A stretch of 64,000 nt of DNA from Mycobacterium heckeshornense (GTDB lineage: Bacteria > Actinomycetota > Actinomycetes > Mycobacteriales > Mycobacteriaceae). Below are positions 40,397 to 52,202 of this stretch, in pieces. Location of the stretch: contig NZ_AP024237.1 in the NCBI RefSeq assembly GCF_016592155.1, positions 3,472,001-3,536,000 of the forward strand, written 5' to 3'. Position numbers and translations under genes: made by a program. Under the pieces are notes generated by a model. That model saw only the letters and a list, made by a program, of their open reading frames with translations. It was not told the origin of the DNA and did no database searches. How positions within the stretch are numbered: position 1 is the stretch's first letter; each line of letters opens with the position of its first letter.

Positions 40397-41254
40397 ATGA
40401 AGTTGTCTGGCAATGCCGCTGAGCGTTCTTTGATCCCTTCGCTGACGCTCAATGACGAGAACACGATGCCGGTGCTCGGCCTCGGTGTCGCGGAATTGGC
40501 CGACGCCGAGACGGAACGCGCGGTCTCAGCGGCGCTGGAAATCGGCTGCAGGCTGATCGATACCGCGGCGGCATACGGCAACGAAGCCGCCGTCGGACGT
40601 GCCATTGCGGCGTCTGGCATCCCCCGCGCCGAACTTTTCGTCACCACCAAGCTGGCGACCCCCGACCAAGGATTCACCAGGTCGCAGGAAGCCTGCAAAG
40701 AAAGCCTGGAGCGGCTCGGCCTGGACTATGTCGACCTTTTCCTGATCCATTGGCCGGCCCCACAGCTCGGCAAGTATGTGGACAGCTTTGGCGGCATGAT
40801 CCAGTCCCGCGGTGATGGCTACGCCCGCTCGATCGGCGTTTCAAACTTCACCGAGGAACATGTGTCGACGGTCATCGACCTGACCTTCTTCACGCCGGCG
40901 GTCAACCAGATCGAGCTTCACCCGCTGCTCAACCAGACCGAACTGCGCACGATCAACGCTCAGCACAATGTGGTCACCCAGGCCTACAGTCCGCTGGCCC
41001 TGGGCCGGCTGCTGGACAACCCCACGGTGAACTCCGTCGCCGCCGAATACGGCCGGACACCCGCACAGGTGTTGCTGCGCTGGAACGTGCAACTGGGCAA
41101 TTCGGTCGTCTTCCGCTCCGGCAAACCCGACCGCATCGCCAGCAACTTCGACATCTTCGACTTCGAGCTGGCCGCCGAGCACATGGACGCACTCAACGGG
41201 CTCAACGACGGCACCCGGGTGCGCGAGGATCCGCTGACCTACACGGGTACCTAA
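40397..41254 (+). CDS. Aldo-keto reductase, Rv2971 ortholog
   Basis: Reductase of 285 aa. Tetrad residues lie in [18 protein letters not shown] and FLIHWPAP. The C-terminus [20 protein letters not shown] ends [18 protein letters not shown], as in Rv2971. Lys is replaced in the IPKS cofactor block ([10 protein letters not shown]), a change also seen in the M. tuberculosis protein as I recall it. ATG 40397 directly follows the upstream stop (TGAATG), so the two reductases are translationally coupled. Confidence 0.94.
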   Translation: MKLSGNAAERSLIPSLTLNDENTMPVLGLGVAELADAETERAVSAALEIGCRLIDTAAAYGNEAAVGRAIAASGIPRAELFVTTKLATPDQGFTRSQEACKESLERLGLDYVDLFLIHWPAPQLGKYVDSFGGMIQSRGDGYARSIGVSNFTEEHVSTVIDLTFFTPAVNQIELHPLLNQTELRTINAQHNVVTQAYSPLALGRLLDNPTVNSVAAEYGRTPAQVLLRWNVQLGNSVVFRSGKPDRIASNFDIFDFELAAEHMDALNGLNDGTRVREDPLTYTGT

Positions 41255-41258
41255 AACC

Positions 41259-41318
41259 GCGAGCAGACGCAAAGTCGCCCATTTTCCGCCACTTTCGCGG
41301 GAGTTCGTGTCTGCTCGC
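41259..41318. terminator. Hairpin between convergent AKR and HNH genes
   Basis: Arms GCGAGCAGAC (41259-41268) and GTCTGCTCGC (41309-41318), 5 bp after the AKR stop. Same GAGCAGAC arm as at 9033 and 23794. Confidence 0.65.
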
Positions 41319-41322
41319 GCCG

Positions 41323-42033
41323 TTAGCCCGTCGGGCAGGTGGCGGCGGCGCGCCGCAATACGTCGGCGGAGGGCTGGTCGACGGGCAACGCATAACCACG
41401 CAGTACGGCGATGTACTGTACGGCGTACTGGCACCAGAACGCGGTGTTGGGCGGCATCCACAGGGCCGGTTGTGAATCAGCCTTGTCTTCGTTCGCCTGC
41501 CCCGACACGGCCAACAGGTTGGCCGGATCGTTGGCGAAGCGTAGCCGTTGCGGATACGGCCAGGCGTAGGCGCCCATATCCCACGCCAGCGCCAGCGGGA
41601 CGATGTGGTCGATTTGCACGGACTGGCCCACCCGCGCGCCGCGCTGAAAGTTGATGGTCGCGTTGGTATACGGGTCGTGCAGCGTCCCTGTAGCCACCGC
41701 CTCGGGACAGCGTTTGATTGACACATAGGTCTTGTCGACCAGGTCGCGGTTGAGTATGTCGTCGCGGGTGTCACAGCCGTTGTGCCCGCCGGGTGCATCG
41801 TTGTCGTCATCCCAGGCATCTCCGAACGCAGCCCGGCGATAGTCGTAGCGATGGATTCTGGCCGGCACCACGGTAACTCCTGCCAACACGTCGCTGCCGG
41901 GTTGCACGGTCGGAATGTCGGCGCGCGCGGCAAACTCCTTCGCGCGATCTCCCGCCGAGGATGCCACCTGGTAGGCGACCACGACGGCGAGCGCAGCGAC
42001 CGCCGAAAGCCATAGCAACGCTTTTTTATTCAC
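41323..42033 (-). CDS. Exported HNH-type (DUF1524/GmrSD C-terminal-like) protein, Rv2972c ortholog
   Basis: Protein of 236 aa with an N-terminal signal/anchor (ALLWLSAVAALAVVVAYQVA). The region QIDHIVPLALAWDMGAYAWP followed by ANDPANLLAVSGQANEDKAD and PALWMPPN matches the metal-coordinating HNH nuclease core found in DUF1524 proteins. Conserved Cys residues (NGCDTRDD, KRCPEAV, WCQYAV) suggest disulfides outside the membrane. A secreted or surface nuclease is likely, but the activity has not been shown to my knowledge. GTG 42033 follows GAGGAGGAG. Confidence 0.85.
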   Translation of the reverse strand: MNKKALLWLSAVAALAVVVAYQVASSAGDRAKEFAARADIPTVQPGSDVLAGVTVVPARIHRYDYRRAAFGDAWDDDNDAPGGHNGCDTRDDILNRDLVDKTYVSIKRCPEAVATGTLHDPYTNATINFQRGARVGQSVQIDHIVPLALAWDMGAYAWPYPQRLRFANDPANLLAVSGQANEDKADSQPALWMPPNTAFWCQYAVQYIAVLRGYALPVDQPSADVLRRAAATCPTG

Positions 42034-42079
42034 AAGCGCCGCTCCTCCTCATCACTGCGCTCTGCATAGCGCTCAGCGT

Positions 42080-44302
42080 TCATGCTTTGTCCAGGTACTC
42101 GACGCGCTCGTTGGTGGTGAACGGTGCTGCCAGCAGTGTCAGTCCGGGATGGCCAGGATCCTCGTCGTAGATGTGCTCGGACACATTCCGTGCGGTTTCG
42201 ATGATGTCTCGATGGTCGGCCAACGACAGCAGTCGCAGCGTGATCGCACGACCAGACTGGGTGCGGCCCAACACATCTCCCTCGCGGCGCTCCTTGAGGT
42301 CGAGGTCGGCCAAGACGAATCCGTCTAAGGTTTGAGCGACCGCGCGCAGCCGCTTGCCGGCCCGCGAATCCGGGGAGACCCAGCTCACCAGCAGGCACAC
42401 GCTCGGGTGTGCGCCTCGGCCGATGCGACCGCGCAGCTGATGCAATTGGCTGATGCCGAACCGGTCGGCGTCCATGATCAGCATCACGGTGGCATTGGGA
42501 ACGTCGACGCCAACCTCAATGACGGTGGTGCACACCAGCACGTCGATCTCGCCGGCCCGAAACGCCGCCATGACGGCATCTTTGTCTTCCGCCGGCAGCC
42601 GACCATGCATGAGACCGAGCCGCAGGCCGGCCAATTCACGGCGACGTAGCCGCGCGAACAGGTCGACCGCGGTGGCCGAAGACCGGCCGCCCTCTTCGGT
42701 CTGCCCAGCGTCATCAGTTTCGTCGATCCGTGGCACTACCACATAGGCCTGGCGTCCGGCGGAGACCTCCTCGATGATGCGCTGCCAGGCACGGTCCAGC
42801 CATGCCGGCTTGTCATTGACGAAAATCGCGGTCGTAGCGATCGGCTGGCGGCCGCGCGGAAGCTCACGCAATGTCGCGGTTTCCAAGTCGCCATAGACGG
42901 TAAGCGCAACTGTCCGGGGTATTGGTGTCGCAGTCATCACCAGCAGGTGTGGCGTGATGCCGTCAGGAGCCTTGGCCCGCAACTGATCTCGCTGCTCTAC
43001 TCCGAAGCGATGCTGTTCGTCGACGACCACCATGCCCAGCCGGTGGAACTCTACGGCGTCTTGCAGCAGCGCGTGCGTGCCGACGACGATACCCACCTGT
43101 CCGCTGGTAATCTCAGCGCGCACCTGTTTCTTCTGCGCAGGAGACATCGAGCCGGTGAGCAACGCCACCCGGGTGGCGTTGTCGGCACCGCCTAACTGCC
43201 CGCCCATTGCCAGTGGTCCCAACACATCGCGGATTGATCGAACATGTTGTGCTGCAAGGACTTCTGTCGGTGCCAGCAGGGCGCACTGGTATCCGGCGTC
43301 GACCATCTGCAGCATGGCCAGAACCGCCACGATCGTTTTCCCCGAACCCACCTCACCCTGCAACAACCGGTTCATCGGGCGGGTCGCTGCGAGTTCGCGA
43401 CGCAACACCTCGAGCACCTCACGCTGACCGTCGGTGAGTTCGAACGGCAACTGCTGCAACAGTTCTTGTGCCAAACCGTCGGATCGGGGCGATGCCGGAG
43501 GACCGGATTCGGAGAGTTCACCGTGCCTGCGAGTCACCAGTGCCCATTGCAGGCCAACCGCTTCGTCGAAAGTTAGCCGCTCGCGGGCCCGTCGGCGTTC
43601 GGTTTCGCTTTCCGAGAGGTGAATTGCGCGCAGCGCTTGATCTTCGGAGATCAAACCGTATTCGGTGACAACCGATTTCGGCAGCGGGTCGGGTATCGGG
43701 TCCAGCACGGCGAGCACTTGCCGCACGCATGCGTAGATGTCCCAGCTTTGCACTTTCGTGCTGGCCGGATAGATCGGGTAGAAGGCCCGTTCGAACGCCG
43801 ATTGCAGCACCTTGCCGCTGATTTTCTTCGAGGCGTCGGCAATCATGCGCAGGGACCTGCTGCCGTGGTCCTTGCCGTCCGGAGAGTCGAGGACGAGGAA
43901 ATCGGGATGCGTAAGCTGCATAGTGCCCCGGAAATAGCTCACCTCCCCGGACAGCATGATCCGGGTTCCTTTGGCCAGCTGGTCTACGAACCACTGCTTG
44001 ACGTTGAAAAACGTGGCGGTCACCCGGTTGCGGCCAGATCCGATCGTGATCACCAGGTACTTCTCTTTCGGGCGTTTCTTCATCGGCCGTGACATCGCGC
44101 CCGTGATGGTGTCGACGAGCGTGATGTGCTCGCCGGCCGGTGGTCGCTCGTCGCCGACACCGCGCACCGCCGCGCCCTCGACGTAGGTGCGCGGATAGTG
44201 GCGAAGCAAGTCCTGGACCGTGCGGATGCCGAATGCCTCGTCGAGCGGGTCGGCCGATTTCGCCCCCAAGACGTAATCCAGCCGGTCGGTCAGCGCCACC
44301 AC
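42080..44302 (-). CDS. recG: ATP-dependent DNA helicase RecG
   Basis: Branch-migrating helicase for stalled forks and Holliday junctions. 740 aa. The N-terminal wedge/OB domain spans about 1-250. Walker A is LLQGEVGSGKTIVAVLA near residue 313, the DEAD-like box MVVVDEQHRFGVEQR near 422, motif III VMTATPIPRTVAL, and the C-terminal motif VI LHQLRGRIGRGAHPSVC near 645. GTG start at 44302, adjacent to the stop of the fakA-like gene. Confidence 0.96.
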   Translation of the reverse strand: MVALTDRLDYVLGAKSADPLDEAFGIRTVQDLLRHYPRTYVEGAAVRGVGDERPPAGEHITLVDTITGAMSRPMKKRPKEKYLVITIGSGRNRVTATFFNVKQWFVDQLAKGTRIMLSGEVSYFRGTMQLTHPDFLVLDSPDGKDHGSRSLRMIADASKKISGKVLQSAFERAFYPIYPASTKVQSWDIYACVRQVLAVLDPIPDPLPKSVVTEYGLISEDQALRAIHLSESETERRRARERLTFDEAVGLQWALVTRRHGELSESGPPASPRSDGLAQELLQQLPFELTDGQREVLEVLRRELAATRPMNRLLQGEVGSGKTIVAVLAMLQMVDAGYQCALLAPTEVLAAQHVRSIRDVLGPLAMGGQLGGADNATRVALLTGSMSPAQKKQVRAEITSGQVGIVVGTHALLQDAVEFHRLGMVVVDEQHRFGVEQRDQLRAKAPDGITPHLLVMTATPIPRTVALTVYGDLETATLRELPRGRQPIATTAIFVNDKPAWLDRAWQRIIEEVSAGRQAYVVVPRIDETDDAGQTEEGGRSSATAVDLFARLRRRELAGLRLGLMHGRLPAEDKDAVMAAFRAGEIDVLVCTTVIEVGVDVPNATVMLIMDADRFGISQLHQLRGRIGRGAHPSVCLLVSWVSPDSRAGKRLRAVAQTLDGFVLADLDLKERREGDVLGRTQSGRAITLRLLSLADHRDIIETARNVSEHIYDEDPGHPGLTLLAAPFTTNERVEYLDKA

Positions 44303-44304
44303 GG

Positions 44305-46002
44305 CTACTCGACCCCGATCAGTAGCGCATCGCCGCGATGCCCGGTGCGATAGCTCACCACCTCGGTACCCGGATGATGGTCGTGCACATGGGCTTTCAT
44401 CGTTGATTCGACGACGGCGGCATCGGCATCCAAACCCGCGCCGACCAACACGGTGACCAGCTCGCCACCGGCAGCGAGCAACAGATCGACCAGGCCGGTT
44501 GCCGCCGAGCCGATATCGTTGGCGACGATCAATACCTCGTCACCGGCGATACCTAGGCCGTCGCCCGGCCGGCAGGGGCCGGCGAAGGTCAGTGCTTGCT
44601 CGGTGGCAACGCGCACCGACCCGTGCCGGGCGGCGCCGGCCGCGCGGGCCATGGTGTAGCCGTCGTCGACTGCCTGCCGCTCAGGGTCGTGCACCGCGAG
44701 CGCGGCCAGCCCCTGCACCATCGACCCGGTCGGCAGCGGCACCACGTCGATCCCCCAGCCGATGGCGGCGGTGCAGCCGGCCACGAGTTCTTCGGCGGCC
44801 ACGTAACCGTTGGGCAACACCATGACCTGTGCGGCGCCGGTGTCCACCACTGCCCGCAACAGCTGCTGGGCGCTGACCGCGGTAGCGGGTTCGGCCGCCT
44901 CGGGGTCAGGCCGCAGCACGCAAGCGCCCTCGCCAGCGAACAGCTCCGCGGCACCGTCACCATCGACAACAGCCAGGACCGCCCGCTCACGCGTCCAGCT
45001 GCCCGGCGGCAACCCGGTCGCTGCCCCGGTCAGCGCCGAGATCTGGATCCGGCGCGGCGTCCCGAACGCCAGCCCGGCCTCGACGGCGGCGCCGGCGTCG
45101 TCGGTGTGGACATGAACCGAGTAGCCGCCGACCGCATCGGATGCCGAGGCAGCGATCGCCACCGAGTCACCGAGTTCGCCAAGCCGATCCCGCAGCGCAT
45201 CGGCTCCGGCGGCATCGCAATCGCCCAGCAAATACATCACCTCGAATTGCTGCGCGGGGTGCACGCGCGGGGTCTCGGCCGCTAGCCGCGGCGGTGACGG
45301 CGCATACACCGTACGAACCGGCGCCCGGCCGGTGATGGTTGCGCTGAACGCGTCGAGCAGCACCAGCAGGCCGCGCCCGCCGGCGTCGACCACTCCGGCG
45401 TCGGCGAGAACATCCAGCTGTTCGGGAGTTTTGTCCAGGGCCACGACGGCGGCATCACACGCGGCCGTAATCGCTCGTGCCAGCCCCTCTCCGTCGTACG
45501 CGCACTGTTCCACAGCGCTGGCCGCGGCCTGCAGCACCGACACGATGGTGCCGGCGACCTCGTGCCCGCCCATTGAGGCGACCACCAGGTCCACGCCGTG
45601 CCGCAGCGCAGCCCCGAGCGTGGCGGAGTCGATGTCGGGCAGCTCACCGCCGGCGTCGGCGGCGGCCGTGGCCGTCACGTCGGCGATACCCCGCAGGATT
45701 TGCGAGAGAATCACTCCTGAGTTGCCGCGCGCGCCATGCAGCGCGCCGGCCGACAGGGCCGCCGCCACCCGGGCCACGTCTGCCGACCCGGCCTGGGAGC
45801 TCGCGGCCGCGTTGGCCTCAGCCAGCGCCGAGCGCATGGTGAACAACATGTTCGTACCGGTGTCGCCGTCGGCGATGGGAAACACGTTGAGCCGGTTGAT
45901 CTCATCGATGTGGGTGATCAGGTCACTGACGGCGGTATGTGCCCAGTCGCGCAGTGCGAATGCGTCCAGCCGACGAGCCGACTTAGCCACATCGGACACC
46001 AC
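44305..46002 (-). CDS. DAK2-domain fatty-acid/DAK kinase FakA-like (Rv2975c+Rv2974c in one frame)
   Basis: Protein of 565 aa with an N-terminal DhaL-type ATP-binding domain (INRLNVFPIADGDTGTNMLFT, metal-binding Asp residues) and a C-terminal DegV-linked DAK1-like domain. FakA proteins phosphorylate fatty acids bound to FakB; that role is inferred by family. In H37Rv the gene is split in two; here it is intact. Start chosen at GTG 46002 because GAGGAGG sits 8 nt before it; the frame also allows GTG at 46053. Confidence 0.88.
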   Translation of the reverse strand: MVSDVAKSARRLDAFALRDWAHTAVSDLITHIDEINRLNVFPIADGDTGTNMLFTMRSALAEANAAASSQAGSADVARVAAALSAGALHGARGNSGVILSQILRGIADVTATAAADAGGELPDIDSATLGAALRHGVDLVVASMGGHEVAGTIVSVLQAAASAVEQCAYDGEGLARAITAACDAAVVALDKTPEQLDVLADAGVVDAGGRGLLVLLDAFSATITGRAPVRTVYAPSPPRLAAETPRVHPAQQFEVMYLLGDCDAAGADALRDRLGELGDSVAIAASASDAVGGYSVHVHTDDAGAAVEAGLAFGTPRRIQISALTGAATGLPPGSWTRERAVLAVVDGDGAAELFAGEGACVLRPDPEAAEPATAVSAQQLLRAVVDTGAAQVMVLPNGYVAAEELVAGCTAAIGWGIDVVPLPTGSMVQGLAALAVHDPERQAVDDGYTMARAAGAARHGSVRVATEQALTFAGPCRPGDGLGIAGDEVLIVANDIGSAATGLVDLLLAAGGELVTVLVGAGLDADAAVVESTMKAHVHDHHPGTEVVSYRTGHRGDALLIGVE

Positions 46003-46178
46003 CTCGCACACCTCCTCTGGTGGCGCCAGCCTAGCTAGTTGAGCCGACAGCACAGGTCACACGGTATCGCCAGCTGTTGGTCGTTTTGGCGCTCCGCCAC
46101 GCCGCCGGTTATCCTGGCCAGGTCGTCGGGTCACCCCTAGCTCGGTTGTTGGCCCCCAGAGATTTGAGGAGTTTCGCC

Positions 46179-46373
46179 ATGGCCGCCGTCTGCGACATCT
46201 GCGGAAAGCGCCCCGGTTTCGGCAAATCGGTGTCGCACTCGCACCGCCGGACCAGCCGCCGATGGAACCCCAATATCCAGACCGTGCGCGCCGTTGCCCG
46301 GCCCGGCGGCAACAAGCAGCGGCTCAACGTCTGCACGTCCTGCATGAAAGCCGGCAAGGTCGCCCGCGGCTAG
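46179..46373 (+). CDS. rpmB: 50S ribosomal protein L28
   Basis: Ribosomal protein of 64 aa. MAAVCDICGKRPGFGKSVSH and VCTSCMKAGKVARG carry two CxxC pairs, so this is the zinc-binding (C+) form. ATG 46179 is preceded by GAGGAG; an upstream extension of the frame is not L28-like. Divergent from the fakA-like gene, an association conserved in actinobacteria (rpmB next to DAK2-recG). Confidence 0.96.
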   Translation: MAAVCDICGKRPGFGKSVSHSHRRTSRRWNPNIQTVRAVARPGGNKQRLNVCTSCMKAGKVARG

Positions 46374-46445
46374 CGGCGCGCGAACAGAGGCAAAACCCGC
46401 CCGGTCGGCCAGCGTGTCACGGGGGCGTCGGCGTCGGCCGGGGGA

Positions 46446-47129
46446 CTAGGGCAGCCGCCAATCGATCGGTTCGGCGCCCATTTTCTCCAGCAGCTCGTTG
46501 GCCCGGCTGAACGGCCGTGAACCGAAGAAACCTCGAGACGCCGACAACGGCGAGGGATGCGGCGACTCGATCGCGACGCATTGGCCGCCGGCCAAGATCG
46601 GTTTGAGCGTCGAGGCGTCGCGGCCCCACAGAATCGCCACCATCGGCTGCTTACGATCCGCCAAGGCCCGAATTGCGTGCTCGGTGACCAGCTCCCAGCC
46701 TTTGCCGCGATGTGACGCCGGGTTTCCCGGCCGGACGGTGAGCACCCTGTTCAGCAGCATCACTCCACGCTGAGCCCACGGGCTCAAGTCGCCGCACGAC
46801 GGTGTGGGATGGCCCAGATCGTCGACATACTCGGCGAAAATGTTCTCCAGGCTGCGCGGCAGCGGCCGCACATCGGGGGCCACCGAAAAGCTAAGCCCCA
46901 CCGCATGACCGGGAGTTGGGTACGGATCCTGCCCGACGATTAGCACCCGCACCTGGTCGAATGGAAATGTGAAGGCCCGCAATATATTTGGGCCGGACGG
47001 CAGGTAGCGGCGCCCGGCGGCGAGCTCGGCCCGCAGGAACTGCCCCATCGCAGCGACCTGCTCGGCCACCGGCTGCAGCGCGCGGGCCCAGCCGTCCTCG
47101 ACTAATTCATGTAGCGGACGCGCGGTCAC
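46446..47129 (-). CDS. ung: Uracil-DNA glycosylase
   Basis: Removes uracil from DNA. 227 aa. The catalytic motif [20 protein letters not shown] is near residues 62-81 and the minor-groove loop [14 protein letters not shown] near 187. GTG 47129 overlaps the DUF1330 stop by 4 bp. Ortholog of Rv2976c. Confidence 0.97.
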   Translation of the reverse strand: MTARPLHELVEDGWARALQPVAEQVAAMGQFLRAELAAGRRYLPSGPNILRAFTFPFDQVRVLIVGQDPYPTPGHAVGLSFSVAPDVRPLPRSLENIFAEYVDDLGHPTPSCGDLSPWAQRGVMLLNRVLTVRPGNPASHRGKGWELVTEHAIRALADRKQPMVAILWGRDASTLKPILAGGQCVAIESPHPSPLSASRGFFGSRPFSRANELLEKMGAEPIDWRLP

Positions 47130-47416
47130 GCCAGTCCCTTCGCCAGCAGCACCACGGCGTCCGCGCCCGCGTCACGGTCCTGCGAAATACGTTGGTATTC
47201 CGGCAATTCGGCCCAGCTCCGGAAGGCCGCCTCGTCGGGAAACGACATCAGCACCACCTTCTCATGGTCCCATCGGCCTTCGACGACTTGCGGAGCCTCG
47301 TCGGCGGCCAGCAGTGTTCCGGCATAGCGCGAGAAGACCCCCATGAACCTCGCCCGGTAGCGGTCGTAGGCAGCGCGGTCGGTGAATCGGAGCTGAGCGA
47401 TCGCATATACGGTCAC
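47126..47416 (-). CDS. DUF1330 family protein
   Basis: Small ferredoxin-fold (dimeric alpha/beta barrel) protein of 96 aa. It begins [20 protein letters not shown] and has [25 protein letters not shown], which matches DUF1330 proteins of unknown function. It lies between ung and thiL and is coupled to ung by a GTGA overlap. I do not recall a counterpart between ung and thiL in M. tuberculosis. Confidence 0.88.
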   Translation of the reverse strand: MTVYAIAQLRFTDRAAYDRYRARFMGVFSRYAGTLLAADEAPQVVEGRWDHEKVVLMSFPDEAAFRSWAELPEYQRISQDRDAGADAVVLLAKGLA

Positions 47417-47425
47417 CGCGCTACC

Positions 47426-48391
47426 TTAACGACTGTTGAAGGCTTGCCAGCCCGCGTATCCGCGCCACTCCACCCCGTCGACGAGCACCCGGGCGGGACC
47501 GTCGAGCACACGGCCGATGACCCGCCAGCCCGCCGGGACACCTCCGGCGAACGCCGCAACCAGCGCATGGTCCTCTCCCCCGCCGAGCACCCACGACCAC
47601 GGGTCGGCGCCCACCGCCTCGGCGGCCGCGGTCAGCGCCTGATGATCGGCGGCCAGAGCCGCGGTAGACACGTCGATGCCTACCCCGGACGCGCGGGCGA
47701 CGTGGCCCAGATCGGCGACGAGTCCATCAGACACGTCGATCATCGCTTGCGCACCGGCCCTGGCGGCGGTCCGGCCCTGCCCGTAAGGCGGGCGCGGCAC
47801 CAGATGGCGACGGCGCAACTCGTTGAAGCCCTTAATTCCGCTGCGCCACAAGGAATATCCGGCAGCCGAATATCCCAACTCGCCGGCGACCGCAATCACC
47901 GAGCCCGGGCGGGCTCCTGCTCGCCGCACCGGTGCGCCACCGGCCAGATCGCCCAGCACCGTCACCGCGATGACCCATTGCGGGCAGTTGACCAGGTCGC
48001 CGCCGACGATGCCGGCCCCGATCTGTCCCGCCTCGTCCCACATCGCGTCGGCGAACTCGCTCACATGAGCGGCAAGGGTTTCCGGCGGCGCGCCGAAACC
48101 GACGACGAATGCGGTCGGCGCCGCGCCCATGGCCTCGATATCGGCCGCGTTTTGCGCGACGGCCTTGCGGCCGACATCGTCCGGCGTCGACCAGTCCAGC
48201 CGAAAATGCCGGTTCTGCACGAGCATGTCCGTCGAGATCACTGTCCGGCCGTCGCCGGTCCGCACCACGGCCGCGTCGTCACCGGGTCCGAGTGCGGTCA
48301 TGGGCGGTGGCCGACGGCCGGCCAACAACCGGTCGATCATGGCGAACTCGCCGAGCTGTCTGAGGGTGGGCCCAGGCTCGCCGCTGCTCAC
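47426..48391 (-). CDS. thiL: Thiamine-monophosphate kinase
   Basis: Makes thiamine diphosphate from thiamine phosphate, the last step of cofactor synthesis. 321 aa. Conserved ATP/Mg sites are LGPGDDAAVV, ISTDMLVQNRHFRLDWS, GAGIVGGDLV and MIDVSDGLVADLGH, with SWVLGGGEDHALVA near the C-terminus. Start chosen at GTG 48391, which has GGAGGAAG 6 bp before it and gives the family length; a frame open to 48475 is not supported. Divergent from the DUF3515 gene. Confidence 0.93.
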   Translation of the reverse strand: MSSGEPGPTLRQLGEFAMIDRLLAGRRPPPMTALGPGDDAAVVRTGDGRTVISTDMLVQNRHFRLDWSTPDDVGRKAVAQNAADIEAMGAAPTAFVVGFGAPPETLAAHVSEFADAMWDEAGQIGAGIVGGDLVNCPQWVIAVTVLGDLAGGAPVRRAGARPGSVIAVAGELGYSAAGYSLWRSGIKGFNELRRRHLVPRPPYGQGRTAARAGAQAMIDVSDGLVADLGHVARASGVGIDVSTAALAADHQALTAAAEAVGADPWSWVLGGGEDHALVAAFAGGVPAGWRVIGRVLDGPARVLVDGVEWRGYAGWQAFNSR

Positions 48392-48521
48392 GTCGCTTCC
48401 TCCCGGCCCGTTGATCCCCGATGAATACCGGTCGACTCGCGGTAAGTTTGGTCCGCCGATCTCGGCGGCGGACACGTGGAGTGTAAGCAGGCGATAGGAC
48501 CGTCCCGAAAACTACGACGCG

Positions 48522-49096
48522 ATGGACGCGCAATCGAGAAGTGAGCAGGTGGCCGGTTCAGACGGGCCGCCGCGGGCGTTGCTGATCGCAGCACTGCTGC
48601 TGACCGTTGTCGTCATCGGGATCATGTTGGCGATCGCGGCCACCCGCCACCCGCCGCAGCAACCGGTCGCGATCCCGGCCGTCGCCGCCCCCGGGCCGAC
48701 GATCCGGCGTGCCGGGCGCTGCTGCAGGCGCTGCCGCAGTGGCTTGGCGACTACCAGCGTGCGCCGGCTGCTCAGCCCGCGCCGCCCGGGGCTGCCGCGT
48801 GGCGTGCCCGCAGCACCGCCGAGCCGGTGGTGCTGCGGTGCGGCCTCAACCGACCGCCAGACTTCGTGGTGGGCTCGCCGATTCAGGTGGTCGACCGGGT
48901 GCAGTGGTTCCAGGAGATGGATACCCAGGCCGGCGGCCAGGCGGGGCGCAGCACGTGGTACACGGTCGATCGCCCGGTGTACGTAGCGCTCACGCTGCCG
49001 CCGGGGTCGGGGGCCACACCCATTCAGGAACTGTCGGAGGTGATCGACCGCACCATCGCCGCGGTACCCATAGCCCCGGCACCGCCGCGCCGCTAG
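48522..49096 (+). pseudogene. DUF3515 protein gene with a 1-bp frameshift (Rv2980 ortholog)
   Basis: The N-terminus is a membrane anchor (LLIAALLLTVVVIGIMLAIA) followed by AIPAVAAPG. At 48693-48695 the frame breaks. Reading on in the +2 frame gives ADDPACRALLQALPQWLGDY and then VVLRCGLNRPPDFVVGSPIQ, WFQEMDTQAG, WYTVDRPVYVALTLPPGSG, the conserved DUF3515 core, to the stop at 49094-49096. Adding one G to the GGG run restores a single 191-aa protein. The stop overlaps that of ddl tail to tail. The conserved secreted protein has no known function. Confidence 0.85.
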
Positions 49097-50259
49097 CGCA
49101 GGCCGACGCCTCGGGCCAGCGCGGTCTCGACCATGACCGCCAGCAACGTGGGGTAATCGACACCGCTGGCCGCCCACATTCGCGGAAACATCGAGATCGT
49201 GGTGAATCCGGGCATGGTGTTGACCTCGTTGATCAGCGGCCCGTCTTCGGTGAGGAAGAAATCGACTCGGGCCAGCCCTTCGCAGTCGATCGCGCGAAAC
49301 GCCCGGATCGCCAAGTCACGGATCGCGTCGCTGAGCCGATCGTCGATTTTGGCCGGCACGTCCAGCTCCGCAACCTCGTCGAGATATTTGCTGGCGAAGT
49401 CGTAGAAGGGTTCCTCGCGACCACGGACCCCGGTTAATCGGATCTCCCCGACACTGCTGGCTCGCACTGTGCCGTCCGGGAATTCGAGCACACCGCACTC
49501 CAATTCGCGGCCAACCACCGCGGCCTCCACCAGGACCTTGGGATCGTGCTGGCGGGCCTGGTCGATGGCCTCGGGCAGCTGGGCCCAGTCCGTCACCCGG
49601 CTGACACCGATCGACGAGCCGCCGCGCGCAGGCTTGACGAAAACCGGCAGCCCCAGGCGTTCCCGCTGCTCAGGGCCCAACGTCGGCTGCGACGAACGCA
49701 GCACCGCATACGCGCCGACGGGGAGCCCGTCGGCCGCCAGCAGCTTCTTGGTGAACTCCTTGTCCATAGCTGTCGCGCAGGCCAGCACACCAGCGCCCAC
49801 ATAGGGAACGCCGGCCAGTTCCAGCAAACCTTGAACGGTGCCGTCCTCGCCGTACGGGCCATGCAATACCGGGAACACCACGTCGACGGAGGCGAGGACC
49901 TCGCCAGCGCTGCGCTGCCCGTCGCTGTTGACCGATACCAGCTGGCCGCGCTGGCGCGGATCCTGCGCCAGCGCCAGCGCGGTTCCAGACGCCGCACTGA
50001 CTTCAGGCAACCGGCCATCGGTGATGGCCAGGGTTTCCGGGCGGGCGTCGGCGAGCATCCAGCAGCCGTCACGCGTGATGCCTACCGGGACGACGTCAAA
50101 GCGTTGCGGGTCCAGGTGGCGCAGAATGCTGCCCGCGGAGACGCACGAGATCGCGTGTTCGTTACTGCGTCCGCCGTAAACCACGGCGACGCGGATCCGG
50201 CCCCGGGATGTCGGCGATCCGGCGTGTCCGCTCGACGCGGGCCGGTGGCGAGCACTCAC
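49093..50259 (-). CDS. ddl: D-alanine--D-alanine ligase
   Basis: ATP-grasp enzyme of 388 aa that makes the D-Ala-D-Ala dipeptide of peptidoglycan and is a target of D-cycloserine. It has [20 protein letters not shown] near residue 24, [18 protein letters not shown] near 130, [15 protein letters not shown] and the end [20 protein letters not shown] 50259 follows GAGG. Ortholog of Rv2981c. Confidence 0.97.
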   Translation of the reverse strand: MSARHRPASSGHAGSPTSRGRIRVAVVYGGRSNEHAISCVSAGSILRHLDPQRFDVVPVGITRDGCWMLADARPETLAITDGRLPEVSAASGTALALAQDPRQRGQLVSVNSDGQRSAGEVLASVDVVFPVLHGPYGEDGTVQGLLELAGVPYVGAGVLACATAMDKEFTKKLLAADGLPVGAYAVLRSSQPTLGPEQRERLGLPVFVKPARGGSSIGVSRVTDWAQLPEAIDQARQHDPKVLVEAAVVGRELECGVLEFPDGTVRASSVGEIRLTGVRGREEPFYDFASKYLDEVAELDVPAKIDDRLSDAIRDLAIRAFRAIDCEGLARVDFFLTEDGPLINEVNTMPGFTTISMFPRMWAASGVDYPTLLAVMVETALARGVGLR

Positions 50260-50316
50260 AACCTCAAGAGGCTACCGCCATGGCGGCCCGGCACCGGTAC
50301 GGCGGCCCTGACCTGA

Positions 50317-52089
<1,773 letters not shown>

Positions 52090-52202
52090 CCCGGCCGGAT
52101 GGCCGGGCGCGACACCATGCGGCCCCGCACCGATAACAAGGGAGTGAACAGCACACCAACGGTGAACGGCTGGCCGCTGGAGTGTGGCAGCACCACCGGG
52201 TA

